A stretch of DNA of 64,000 bases from Stratiformator vulcanicus (GTDB lineage: Bacteria; Planctomycetota; Planctomycetia; Planctomycetales; Planctomycetaceae): NCBI RefSeq assembly GCF_007744515.1, contig NZ_CP036268.1:510482-574481 (forward strand). The letters are read 5' to 3'. Of the stretch, positions 8,633 through 16,826 are shown in pieces. The notes below the pieces were generated by a model that worked only from the letters and a program-made list of their open reading frames with translations, made no database searches and was not told the DNA's origin. The position numbers were made by a program, and so were the translations under genes. Position 1 is the stretch's first letter, and the number at the start of each line of letters is the position of its first letter.

Positions 8633-10398
8633 GATCCGGCCCTCCAGGGCTTGAAGAATCCGTAGCCGCGGTAGCGCCCCGCCCCGATGGCGATCGGGCC
8701 GATAACCGGGTCGGCGAACCGCAGGAAGACGTGCACCTGCGGCCGCGAAGCGTTGGTGCCTTTCGACGGATAAGGCGGAAACCCGCCGCCGGTCGCGACG
8801 GTCTGCGGCGCGGCGTCGCCTCTGTCGGTTCGCAGCTTGCGCCGCTTGCTCGTCGCGCGTGGGCTCCCGCGATGCCAGCTCGTCGTGTCGACGTCGATCT
8901 GCTCCGGCCGGGGCAAGCCGATTCGATCAACGCCGCCGCGGATGATCTCGCGGACCTCTTCTTCCCACGCGATGCGGTCGTTGCGGCGGTCGGCTTTGGG
9001 GAAGCGATCAAGGACGACCGGTGTGACCGACGCCCAGCACTCGGAACCGGGACGTCGGTTTCCTGACCCGGTCCACGTCTCGGGGTCGAGCGTTTGACTC
9101 GGTTCGTCCCACGACCGCTTTTGCAGCGTCACCTTGCCGATCCCGTGCAGATCGAGGGTGACCGCTTTCGCGCGGCCTGATTCGTCGATCAGGAGCGGGC
9201 CGAGGATTTGCCCGCGTTCGCTGCGGGTCACGTCTTCGGGAAAGGCAAGGGCGAGCCCGAGCAAATGGCCATCGGCGTGCTCCCTCCCGACGAACGGCAG
9301 CGGAAGAAACGAAAGGTGGCCGAATTGTCGATCGGCCGGCTTTCCATCGGCCGCGTGCCCGCTGACCCAATCGGGCACCTCGCCGCCTGCGGCGTCCATC
9401 ACGGCCCGGCGGAGTGCCGCGGTTGCCTTGAGCGTTGTGGCGAGTAGCAGCCGGGGGCCCGATTCCTGGGCGAGGATCAACAGGTCGGAATCGAAGTGTG
9501 AGGAGCGCAGCTCGGACGGCCGAGCCTTCACGCGGGCGTAGCCGGTCCGCTGGCCGACGTGGGGCCGTAGTCGGGCCGGTGTCGCTGCGTTCGCTTTGTA
9601 TTTTTCTCCCGTCTGCTCCTCGTAGGCTTTCTTCGCAATCTTCTGACGTTCTCTCGCGGCTTTCTGCAGGGTTTTGTCCCCGGACCCCTTCATCGCGGCG
9701 ACGTCGCGTTCGGCGTCTTGAATTTCTGCGACCAACTCGGCGAATCGCTCGATACGCGGAATTTGCGTTTGGTCGGGAAGCGAATCCAGAAGCCCGGGAG
9801 AAATCGCGCGGCAGAAATGCTGTGACGACAGTTCTTCAGGAACCCAGACCTCTCCCGCGTCCGGCCCTGCGTCATCATCGGCGACCCACATCCGCACAAG
9901 CGAACTCGAATGCCCAATGCGGGTCACCTTGGCGCACAGGCGGTCGAGGGCGTCGCGATGTGATTCGATCGCGTCCGCCTCGGCCCAATGAAGGCGGCAT
10001 GGCTCGGAGCCGACGTACCGGCGGGGAAAGGTCCGCGGCTGTCGACTTCGCGTCATCGCCGGCGTGGCCTGAATCGTCGCCGCGGAGGGGCCGGCCTTGT
10101 CGTTGACCGGAACATAGACCGTGACGATCGACCGTTCGGACGCGGCGTCGACCCGAGGCAAATGCAGCTCCGGTTCGCCGAGCCGTTCGATCACGCGGAG
10201 CACATCGGCTTCGGCGGCATAGTCCTGCCGCGCGATCTCATCGGCATCGACACCGGGCTCGGTTTCGAACCAGGCCGCTGCGAGTGCCATGAAGACGCGG
10301 GCCGGGTGGGGCGGCCATTCGGCCTGATCGCGATTCGTCGGGTCGGTCGCGACGGCGTAGCCGGTGAGGTACTCCCAGGCGATGGTGAGATCGGGCAT
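8629..10398 (-). CDS. csb2: Csb2 (Cas5-Cas6 fusion), type I-G Cascade subunit
   Basis: This 589-residue protein is of the GSU0054/Csb2 type. It starts LTIAWEYLTGYAVA, then WPPHPARVFMALAAAWFE, a family signature, and ends with a Gly-rich segment (PIAIGAGRYRGYGFFKPW) typical of RAMP C-termini. In type I-G this protein combines the Cas5 role (capping the crRNA 5' handle) with the Cas6 role (cutting repeats). It overlaps csb1 by an ATGA and cas3 by a GTGA, so the three are probably translationally coupled. No separate cas5 or cas6 gene is present, as expected. Confidence 0.93.
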   Translation of the reverse strand: MPDLTIAWEYLTGYAVATDPTNRDQAEWPPHPARVFMALAAAWFETEPGVDADEIARQDYAAEADVLRVIERLGEPELHLPRVDAASERSIVTVYVPVNDKAGPSAATIQATPAMTRSRQPRTFPRRYVGSEPCRLHWAEADAIESHRDALDRLCAKVTRIGHSSSLVRMWVADDDAGPDAGEVWVPEELSSQHFCRAISPGLLDSLPDQTQIPRIERFAELVAEIQDAERDVAAMKGSGDKTLQKAARERQKIAKKAYEEQTGEKYKANAATPARLRPHVGQRTGYARVKARPSELRSSHFDSDLLILAQESGPRLLLATTLKATAALRRAVMDAAGGEVPDWVSGHAADGKPADRQFGHLSFLPLPFVGREHADGHLLGLALAFPEDVTRSERGQILGPLLIDESGRAKAVTLDLHGIGKVTLQKRSWDEPSQTLDPETWTGSGNRRPGSECWASVTPVVLDRFPKADRRNDRIAWEEEVREIIRGGVDRIGLPRPEQIDVDTTSWHRGSPRATSKRRKLRTDRGDAAPQTVATGGGFPPYPSKGTNASRPQVHVFLRFADPVIGPIAIGAGRYRGYGFFKPWRAGS

Positions 10399-11651
10399 CA
10401 GTCCTCCCCTCCCTGCTGCGCGGCGAGCTGCTGGCTCTTGGCGACCAGCTTCACCAAGGCATCCGATGGCGTGAGGACGAGGGGCTGCTCCATCCAGGGC
10501 AGGCCGACGTTGCGGGCCGCGTCGACGGCGTCGTGAAACACCTTGATCGCATCCTCAGCGGGGAGGTGGAAGGCTTCGACGCCTGAACGATCGAGGCGTT
10601 CCCACTGCAGGTCGCCCTTGGTTGGGTAAAGCAGGCACCGCGAGCGGAGGTCGAGGCCCGATTCATCGGCCAGCGCCGCCGCCGCGAGACCGAGCGCCGC
10701 GAGCACCGTCCGGCCCGCCCGATCCCGTTCGACGGAGAACACACCGTCGACGGGAAATCGCAATCGCCGCAGAGCGGGAAGGGAGAGCACGATCGTCTGC
10801 TCCGCGTAGGCGATCGTGACGCCGCCTGATGACGTGACGTCCGGGGTCACGTTGCCAAGGTTTATTTCCGAGACTTTTTTCCCGAAAGGCTTTGGGTTCT
10901 TCTTTGAATCTTTGGCGGCTTCCGGCTCCAGAACCGTCCACCCGCCGTCTTCGGCTTGGTACAGCTCCGGGTTCTTCCGGACGATCGGATCGACGCGACT
11001 CGCCGTGCGCACGCCGTGTGTGGCGTCGATCCCGACGATTTCGCTCACGATCGCCCGTTCGAATTTCGCCCCCAGGCCCCCCTTCGGACCCGTCGAGTCC
11101 CACATTCCGAACAGCAGGGCGGTCGGGCAGAGTTCGAACAGCGGGGTCGCGTTCTTCAGTGAGACGCGGTCGACCGCCCGGCCGCGTTCCGATTGGCGGA
11201 AGGGGACGCCATCGAGCAGGCTGTCGCGCAAGATCGCATCGGCGATCCGGTGCGGGGCTTCCAAGGATGTCACCTTGCCGACCGGGTCGAGCAGCCGCAT
11301 CCCCTTGTCTTCGAGCGCTTCGTCGCCCGGATAGAAGGGATCGAAGTTGACTTCAATCAAGGGCAGGCGGAGACGCCCCTCGTCGAACGCCCGCTGCAAG
11401 GCTTCCTCCATGCGATTGGCCTGGCTCTGGACGGAATCGAGCAAAACGCAGTCGACCTCTGCGGTCAGGTCGGGGTTTTCGTCGGTGGGGGCAGGGACGC
11501 AACGTTTTTCGGTCGCGTACACCGCGCCGGCATAAGTCGGAGGAAAGACCTTATCGCCTTGGCCGCCGGCGGGTTGAAGCCGGGTCCGGCAACGAAAAGC
11601 CGCCGCGGTACCGCTGACGGCGGCGTGAAGGGTGTCGAGGGTGAGGGTCAT
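10398..11651 (-). CDS. csb1: Csb1 (Cas7-type backbone subunit), type I-G
   Basis: This 417-residue protein is of the GSU0053/Csb1 type, with family-like segments FPPTYAGAVYATEKR, DSVQSQANRMEEALQRAF and LFGMWDSTGPKGGLGAKFER. In the type I-G effector several copies would line the crRNA as the Cas7 backbone. It is the first cas gene, 73 bp after the WYL regulator on the same strand. Its stop overlaps the csb2 start (ATGA at 10395-10398). Confidence 0.94.
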   Translation of the reverse strand: MTLTLDTLHAAVSGTAAAFRCRTRLQPAGGQGDKVFPPTYAGAVYATEKRCVPAPTDENPDLTAEVDCVLLDSVQSQANRMEEALQRAFDEGRLRLPLIEVNFDPFYPGDEALEDKGMRLLDPVGKVTSLEAPHRIADAILRDSLLDGVPFRQSERGRAVDRVSLKNATPLFELCPTALLFGMWDSTGPKGGLGAKFERAIVSEIVGIDATHGVRTASRVDPIVRKNPELYQAEDGGWTVLEPEAAKDSKKNPKPFGKKVSEINLGNVTPDVTSSGGVTIAYAEQTIVLSLPALRRLRFPVDGVFSVERDRAGRTVLAALGLAAAALADESGLDLRSRCLLYPTKGDLQWERLDRSGVEAFHLPAEDAIKVFHDAVDAARNVGLPWMEQPLVLTPSDALVKLVAKSQQLAAQQGGED

Positions 11652-11724
11652 CAGTAGGTTCCTTTCGATGGGTTTCCGAACTTCTCGATGAGTTTCCGAA
11701 GTTCACGTCAATTTCAGTATGCAG

Positions 11725-12723
11725 TCATTCCCGTTCCGCCGCCTGATACCGCCACACTAACTCCTCAGCCTCAGCCCGAATCGCCGCGACCAGTTCCTCC
11801 GGCTCCAAGACCGTGGCCTTACCGCCGAACGACAGAATCCAGCTCTTGAGCTCTTCGGTGGAAGTAAGAACGAAGGTGGTTGTCAATGCTCCGTCGTTTC
11901 CCCAGGACTTCGCTGTGCAGCCAGGCCAATAATGCTCGTCGATGTAGCGGGCGACCTGCGGGGCGAAGCGGATGCGGACGGTCGTCGGCGGGCCTTCTTC
12001 CACATAGACGCCGAAGCTGCCTTCATGGAACTTCTTAAGATTAAATGTGGGGTCTCGCACGAACTTAAAATTCTCGACGGTGACCGAACTGACGCGGTCG
12101 ACCTTAAAGGTCCGGAATGTGCCGTGCTCCTCGGAGTCGGCCGTCAGGTAAAGCGTCCCTCGGTGGTTGGTCAGGCCGTACGGGAAGACGCGATAAGTGA
12201 CCGGTTCGGTCGATCGCATCGATTGGTAAGTGATCTCGGCGATCCGATTTTCGTCGACCGCCATGCACAGCCGATCGACGACGTCCGCCTGTTTGCTGTA
12301 GTCGCTGAATCGCTGGCGGGTGTCGTGGAAGCCGGCGGGGAGCCGGTCGAGATGCTTCAGCATGTCCTCGCTGAGTGACGCCCGGACCTTCCGCATCAGT
12401 CGATTCAGGCCGTCCCATAAATGCGTCCCGGCGAGTGGCAGGAGCATCCGACGCGCGACGAATAGGGAGAGTAATTCGTCGTAGGTCGCTCCGATCTTAA
12501 CGGCCTCATTCGGCTCTGTAAGTTTCCAGCGTTTTCGTCCGTAAGATTCTTCCACCGCTTCGAGTGGGAAGCCCATCGTTCGCAGGAACTCGACATCTCG
12601 CCGGATGGTTTTCTCGGTGACATCAAGTTCCTGTGCCAAATCCTCGACCGTGCAACCGAGCTTCCGCGCGGAGAGAATCCGCAGCAGCAGAAACTGACGT
12701 TCGATCTGCTTGAATTCACTCAT
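11725..12723 (-). CDS. WYL-domain transcriptional regulator of the cas operon
   Basis: This 332-residue protein has an N-terminal helix-turn-helix (ARKLGCTVEDLAQELDVTEK, then TIRRDVEFLRTMGFP), a central WYL-type ligand-sensing region (ITYQSMRSTEPVTYRVFPYG, then LYLTADSEEHGTFRTFKVDR) and a C-terminal WCX-like segment ending in a probable alpha-helix. WYL regulators are often linked to CRISPR-Cas and other defence loci and sense nucleic-acid signals or ligands. It is the promoter-proximal gene of the cas transcript, so autoregulation together with cas control is the simple inference; whether it represses or activates cannot be read from the sequence. Confidence 0.9.
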   Translation of the reverse strand: MSEFKQIERQFLLLRILSARKLGCTVEDLAQELDVTEKTIRRDVEFLRTMGFPLEAVEESYGRKRWKLTEPNEAVKIGATYDELLSLFVARRMLLPLAGTHLWDGLNRLMRKVRASLSEDMLKHLDRLPAGFHDTRQRFSDYSKQADVVDRLCMAVDENRIAEITYQSMRSTEPVTYRVFPYGLTNHRGTLYLTADSEEHGTFRTFKVDRVSSVTVENFKFVRDPTFNLKKFHEGSFGVYVEEGPPTTVRIRFAPQVARYIDEHYWPGCTAKSWGNDGALTTTFVLTSTEELKSWILSFGGKATVLEPEELVAAIRAEAEELVWRYQAAERE

Positions 12724-12807
12724 ACCGCGTTCCAGGTCTTGAATAATCTCGGACGGGTAGAAGTTAACGACCCGCGGTGCCAGCCCGTGTCCAACCCGCG
12801 CGTACAG

Positions 12808-12837
12808 ATGTGATACATGTTCACATTTGCCGGTAAA
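12808..12837 (-). promoter_or_regulatory. Putative WYL-cas promoter with overlapping operator dyad
   Basis: A 19-bp dyad ATGTGATACATGTTCACAT (12808-12826; six-base outer arms match perfectly) lies 85-103 bp upstream of the WYL start. On the minus strand it overlaps a possible -10 (TATCAC, 12810-12815), spaced 16 bp from a possible -35 (TTTACC, 12832-12837). A regulator binding the dyad would block this promoter. The rest of 12724-12997 shows no gene. Confidence 0.4.
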
Positions 12838-12997
12838 AGCCGCCGCGATTCAAGCGAGTTCGAATCGGTGGAGGGCAGGCGGAAAATTGGTTCCTGCGCT
12901 CATCGCACCGCAGACTCTCGCCGGTTGGGCGATTGAACCCGGCCGTTTCGACGCGGTGCAGAGAACAGCACCGCGTTAAGACTGAAAAAAGATCAGC

Positions 12998-13660
12998 CTA
13001 AGCAGCGGCGACATGGAGCGACGTAGGTCGCGGGAATCGACGGACGCTGTTGCCGATCACGATTGGTTGATACTTAGCGCGTCGATTTCGACGACCCTTA
13101 ATAACCAGCACTCCCAACGCTCCGGCCAGCGCGGCGGCGATGGTAATCGTATCCCCCGCCTCATCCGGCCCGGTCGACATTGCAGCGTACCTGACATTCG
13201 CCGCCATGTCAGCCGGCGGAGCCGTCACGATCATGTGCCCCGCAGTGAAGCACTTCTTCGAGGCCCGGCCCAATGCACTGACGTTGAGGCCGACGCCGGC
13301 GACGGTGATGGCGTCCATCACGCCGAACTTGCCGTCTTGGAAGTTCTGATAGGAGTTGTGCAGGCCCCCGGCCAGGTCAATGCTCTCTCTCGCCATAATC
13401 GCCGTGCGAGCCGCACGAGACTTTGCGAACAAGGCGCCACAACGAACCAGCCCCGGTCCGTAAATGCTGATCGCGAAGTCGACGGCGACACCGGTCACCA
13501 CCCCGACAGTCTGCCCGGTCGCATAGGCATCGGCCTGACGATACGCCGGCCCGAGGTCCGGCACATTCAGCCAGTCGACGTGGCTGAACGGGTTGACGGT
13601 GTCGAGAAACCCGTCGGTCCAACCACGCAGGGCATCGTCGGAACTTCTGCCATTTAGATC
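12998..13660 (-). pseudogene. Cassette G: 5' fragment of the pre-toxin/Hint region
   Basis: The open frame 12998-13564 (188 residues), and the DNA up to about 13630, match the giant toxin around residues 5325-5510. The match covers the WTDGFLDTVNPF segment, DLGPAYRQADAYATGQTVGV, the Hint block A (SKKCFTAGHMIVTA; Cys codon 13250-13252) and the first membrane segment ending VIKGRRNRR. The sequence then diverges into an unrelated basic tail (AKYQPIVIGNSVRR) and stops. No rest-of-Hint, toxin tip or immunity gene follows, so this is a truncated 5' portion at the far end of the array. Homology ends near 13079 on the left. It may be debris of an earlier exchange. Confidence 0.85.
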
Positions 13661-13678
13661 TAATCGAATCTTCTCTAA

Positions 13679-14161
13679 TTAAGGAACTGCACTTGGATGC
13701 ATTAGCGTGACGCATGTAATATTTTGGCAGTCACTTGAGTATTGTAAATGGATAGACTTTTTGTCATCGTCGTACCGATCCCACGGTGGATTTCGTCCAA
13801 GAATAGAATCTTGATGCTGCTCGCAGCAAAGAGTCGGATCGCCCAATTGCTTGCGAACATCCTCCTTCGAATAGCTAAATCTCAACCCACATGGCAGCAG
13901 TCCCTCAAAGCGTGAGAAATTGTCCTCGAATTTCGAGTAACTTTCCGCATGTCCTCCGCACAAGAAAATGGACTCTATAAATCCTGACAACGACGCATTA
14001 ATATTCACGCCGATATCTGGAAGGTGTAAATACATTATATCCCCTTCCAGCCCCGTTTCTCGCTCACCAATATCTCCATTAAACCAAGCTTGATCCGGAG
14101 TACTGTCTATCGGCTTTCCCAAGCATTCGATCAGGCGCGAAGCATCAATTGGGGGTATCAT
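13679..14161 (-). CDS. Putative immunity protein for toxin cassette F
   Basis: This 160-residue, acidic, apparently soluble protein has no signal peptide. I cannot assign it to a named family. It contains the segments FEGLLPCGLRFSYSKEDVRK and a C-terminal ITCVTLMHP strand. Its ATG (14159-14161) shares one base with the TAA (14161-14163) that ends cassette F once that gene's frameshift is corrected, so the two were evolved to be translationally coupled. A position directly after a toxin tip is the standard immunity-gene arrangement; the function is inferred from context. Confidence 0.65.
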   Translation of the reverse strand: MIPPIDASRLIECLGKPIDSTPDQAWFNGDIGERETGLEGDIMYLHLPDIGVNINASLSGFIESIFLCGGHAESYSKFEDNFSRFEGLLPCGLRFSYSKEDVRKQLGDPTLCCEQHQDSILGRNPPWDRYDDDKKSIHLQYSSDCQNITCVTLMHPSAVP

Positions 14162-14705
14162 TAGTATATTCCACTTTTCTTGTTGAGTTTATCGAGAATC
14201 TTAAAAGCCTCGTCAATTTCCGCAGCTTTAAATCCCTCATCCAGAAGCTGCTGACGCCAAGCGTCGCGATCTGCCCGAAACGCCTTTCGAAGATCTTGAG
14301 CATCCCCTAAAATTCTTTGAGTCGAATTTCGCCCCCCCATACGTTCGTGAAGATTTTTGATGGCTACGTGTGCGAACCATCATCGCATTCGTTTCGCGCC
14401 GAAGGGCTCGAAATTCCGCATCGGTCAATTTTTGACTCCGAGATAGTTCAATCTTTTTTCGAATCGCCGCAAGCGACGGCATATGATCCGGCGTTAATCC
14501 ATCGCCGATGCTACGTCGAGAAAGAGGGCCGAACGATCCGGTATCCAATATGTTAACGCCATCATAATCCGCATTATGCACCAGCACCGGCGGGCCGCGG
14601 GGGGCGTCGACGGCGGCGACGTAGTAGGTGTGCGCTCCGGCGACGCGGAAGTTGTAAACCGCAACGCCTGCGGGACGCTCCACGCGTTCGGTGAGCACCA
14701 CCGTG
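14161..14705 (-). pseudogene. Cassette F: Hint 3' end plus frameshifted toxin tip
   Basis: From about 14705 the sequence matches only the last part of Hint (HTVVLTER, then VYNFRVAGAHTYYV, ending VLVHN). A tip of about 138 residues follows, starting ADYDGVNILD. The tip has DHMPSLAAIRKK and a distal H-x8-YGG motif (HQKSSRTYGG), suggesting a metal-dependent or HNH-like nuclease, but I cannot assign a family. A run of seven G (7 C on the plus strand, 14332-14338) shifts the frame; with six G it continues RNSTQRILGDAQDLRKAF to the end NKKSGIY and a TAA overlapping the next ATG. As read, translation instead ends at 14237 with a scrambled basic tail. Between 14706 and 14851 no Hint homology or gene is evident. 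Confidence 0.8.
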
Positions 14706-14851
14706 TGTGACCGGCAGCCGGGGCAGGTTCCCCGTCGAAAAGACCGGCTTCGTCGCCGTGAAGCGACGAAATACCCATCATCTCCTTCCGCCCAATGACT
14801 GCCTCACACCGCTCGACGACTGACCTGCGCGGCTGTCGGTCAAACGTATAC

Positions 14852-15151
14852 TCACGGATGCTCTTGCTCGTCGCATTTTCCGTTAGCGTAGTGATAATGT
14901 TCTGCATATGCGGACGAGAACCGCCCGATAAACTCCGACGACCTTTGATGAGCTTTGGTCGGCTTAAAAAAATTACGGCCAATCGCCCAATCGTACACAG
15001 GAGTATCAAGTTCGTACGCAGTCAAGGTGCCGGAAAGCTCATTTTCAGCAATCCACATTTCTGCAATCTCTCGCTCGCTAAACACTGCGGCGGAATGAAT
15101 ACCTCCCTCGCCCAAGAACACCCAAACAATTGTGTATTCCGACTCTTCCAT
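14852..15151 (-). CDS. DUF7710-like protein, putative immunity protein for cassette E
   Basis: This 99-residue protein has the pattern I associate with DUF7710: a YTIVWVFLGEGG start, AEMWIAENELSGTLTAYEL, YDWAIGRNFF, and the terminal FIGRFSSAYAEHYHYANGKC. No catalytic motif is evident. Its ATG follows the cassette E stop without a gap, which is the toxin-immunity arrangement. The immunity role is inferred from that position. Confidence 0.75.
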   Translation of the reverse strand: MEESEYTIVWVFLGEGGIHSAAVFSEREIAEMWIAENELSGTLTAYELDTPVYDWAIGRNFFKPTKAHQRSSEFIGRFSSAYAEHYHYANGKCDEQEHP

Positions 15152-16261
15152 TTATTTCCCCTCAAAATATAGCTTCCATCTCCACCATTTTCGAATTTGA
15201 TTAATCGCTTTCCGGATATCTCTTTTGTTTTCGGTGATCACCGTTTTCTGGGCTGCTGACAATGGACGATCTCCATCCAAAGGCTTTCCATTGGCACCAA
15301 TCCTAGTTCCTAGGCCTTGTCCGTATACGTGAGCATGCGCTGGCAAGTGGTCGTTACTGCGTGTGTAATGCTCTACACGGACGCCTTTTCGCTCCAAAAT
15401 CGTCTTGTTGGGCAATGTCGGCTCAGTGTAGGTGGCATTATGCACCAGCACCGGCGGGCCGCGGGGGGCGTCGACGGCGGCGACGTAGTAGGTGTGCGCT
15501 TCCGCGACGCGGAAGTTGTAGACCGCGACGCCTTCGGGATGCTCCTCGCGTTCGGTGAAGACGACAGTGTGGGTCTGGCCGTCGGGGCCGGTTAATTTCT
15601 CGCCCGCCTTCAGCTCTCCCGCGTCGATCCATGCCTCGCGGTTGGCCGACCAGAACGGGTGCTCGTCCGTCGTTTCGAACGTTTGCGTCTCGCCGGATTC
15701 ACTGCGGACTTTTAAGAACCGCAGATGGTCGGAGGTGCGTTCATATATCTCATCGACCTCCTGCCAGCCGATGGCTTCGCCGTGTTCATCACGGGCTAGC
15801 ACACGGTCACCGACTTTAATGTCCTCGATCGGCTTGCGGTGTGAGGTATCGAATTCGGCCGGAGTTGCGATTGCAGCGGTAGACACCGCCGTCGCCGTCG
15901 CTTCGCCGAGGAAGAAGCTTCCCGCCAGCACGGCCGCGCTGCCGAGTAATAGCGTCAGCCCGATCACGCTTCGCCATAGCGAGTTGCGGGACCTTCGCGG
16001 CCGCTCAAGCGGCGCGTCGACTCGCTGCGGTTCTTCGATTCGCTCAACCGGCTCCGGCGGTGTCGATAGGAATCGCTGCGGCTCGCTTTGATCGAGCCCG
16101 CCATTGAGATCGAATTCGTTATTAAGGTCGACACCGACATCGCCGACGCCGTCCGGAGTCGCCGACGTGTCCCAGCCGGTCGCTAACAGTTGCCAACCCT
16201 GCGGCTTCATCTCACGCTCTCGTTTATCGCGTCGGCCTCTTAATACCACCAGCCCCAGCAC
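15152..16261 (-). CDS. Cassette E: Hint module (no block A) with unassigned His-rich toxin tip
   Basis: The 369-residue frame begins at the end of the first membrane segment (GLVVLRGRRDKRERE) and continues through the cytosolic linker, the second membrane segment (VIGLTLLLGSAAVLAGSFF), the Hint core (KPIEDIKVGDRVLARD, TTDEHPFWS, HTYYV) and the VLVHN end. Homology extends to about 16300 without a clear start codon, and the CFTAGH block is absent. The 95-residue tip (15155 to about 15440) has EHYTRSNDHLPAHAHVYGQG, then TRIGANGKPL and a helical IRKAINQIRKWWRWK end. The clustered histidines suggest a metal-dependent enzyme, but I cannot name the family. It is probably a silent donor cassette unless expressed by read-through. 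Confidence 0.8.
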   Translation of the reverse strand: MLGLVVLRGRRDKREREMKPQGWQLLATGWDTSATPDGVGDVGVDLNNEFDLNGGLDQSEPQRFLSTPPEPVERIEEPQRVDAPLERPRRSRNSLWRSVIGLTLLLGSAAVLAGSFFLGEATATAVSTAAIATPAEFDTSHRKPIEDIKVGDRVLARDEHGEAIGWQEVDEIYERTSDHLRFLKVRSESGETQTFETTDEHPFWSANREAWIDAGELKAGEKLTGPDGQTHTVVFTEREEHPEGVAVYNFRVAEAHTYYVAAVDAPRGPPVLVHNATYTEPTLPNKTILERKGVRVEHYTRSNDHLPAHAHVYGQGLGTRIGANGKPLDGDRPLSAAQKTVITENKRDIRKAINQIRKWWRWKLYFEGK

Positions 16262-16334
16262 CCCGGCCGCGATGACGATCGTGTGCCCGGCTGTGACTTG
16301 TAAATTTGCATGTATTATCCCAGCAACTCACAAT

Positions 16335-16802
16335 TCATTGTGCCCAACTCCACTCAAGCCCGTGCGCGACAACTCGCAATGACCAGTCATCTCCCGGAAG
16401 GATGAATTCAATTCCGCCAAATTTCTCCATCCCAAGCTCCTCAACCAACTTAGAATTCTGCACCGAATAAAAGAAAGGGTCCGGGCATATATTTGTCCTA
16501 GTCCATCTTTTCATTCCGCCAGAGAAATCTGATGATCGCCGTGACGCCACTGGAATCTTTGTTAGATCGTAGCGCGAATCGTCAAACGATTCTCGATTTC
16601 CGATTGCACACATGAGCCTGATATCAGCGGGATGATGGAATCTTAACTCAACGGAAAACTTAGAATTCCCGCTCAGATCGCGAAGACTTAAAACCGCAAA
16701 TTTAACCGACAGTCCTTCCGATTCATTGAAAGTGACGGAGATGCCTGATGCGCTCGAAAAGTTATGCCACGGCACAGGAACCGGAATTAGTGTTTCGCGC
16801 AT
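16335..16802 (-). CDS. Putative immunity protein for cassette D
   Basis: This 155-residue, beta-rich protein has no signal peptide and no motif that I recognise. Segments include LSVKFAVLSLRDLSGNSKFS and a Trp-rich C-terminus (LRVVAHGLEWSWAQ). It starts 24 bp after the ParB-like cassette D and is AT-richer than the flanking Hint DNA, like the other immunity genes here. Position is the only evidence for immunity. Confidence 0.55.
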   Translation of the reverse strand: MRETLIPVPVPWHNFSSASGISVTFNESEGLSVKFAVLSLRDLSGNSKFSVELRFHHPADIRLMCAIGNRESFDDSRYDLTKIPVASRRSSDFSGGMKRWTRTNICPDPFFYSVQNSKLVEELGMEKFGGIEFILPGDDWSLRVVAHGLEWSWAQ

Positions 16803-16826
16803 TTCAATTCACCAAATTACTTGAGA

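Noticed and set aside
5612-11657. Many frames of 100-260 codons on both strands over the cas genes
   Set aside because: Shadows caused by high GC at third codon positions; Arg/Pro/Ser-rich translations without family motifs.
14494-15009. 171-codon minus frame overlapping cassette F and the DUF7710 gene
   Set aside because: It reads the Hint end out of frame (TPTTSPPSTPPAARRCW); the true Hint frame is the neighbouring one.
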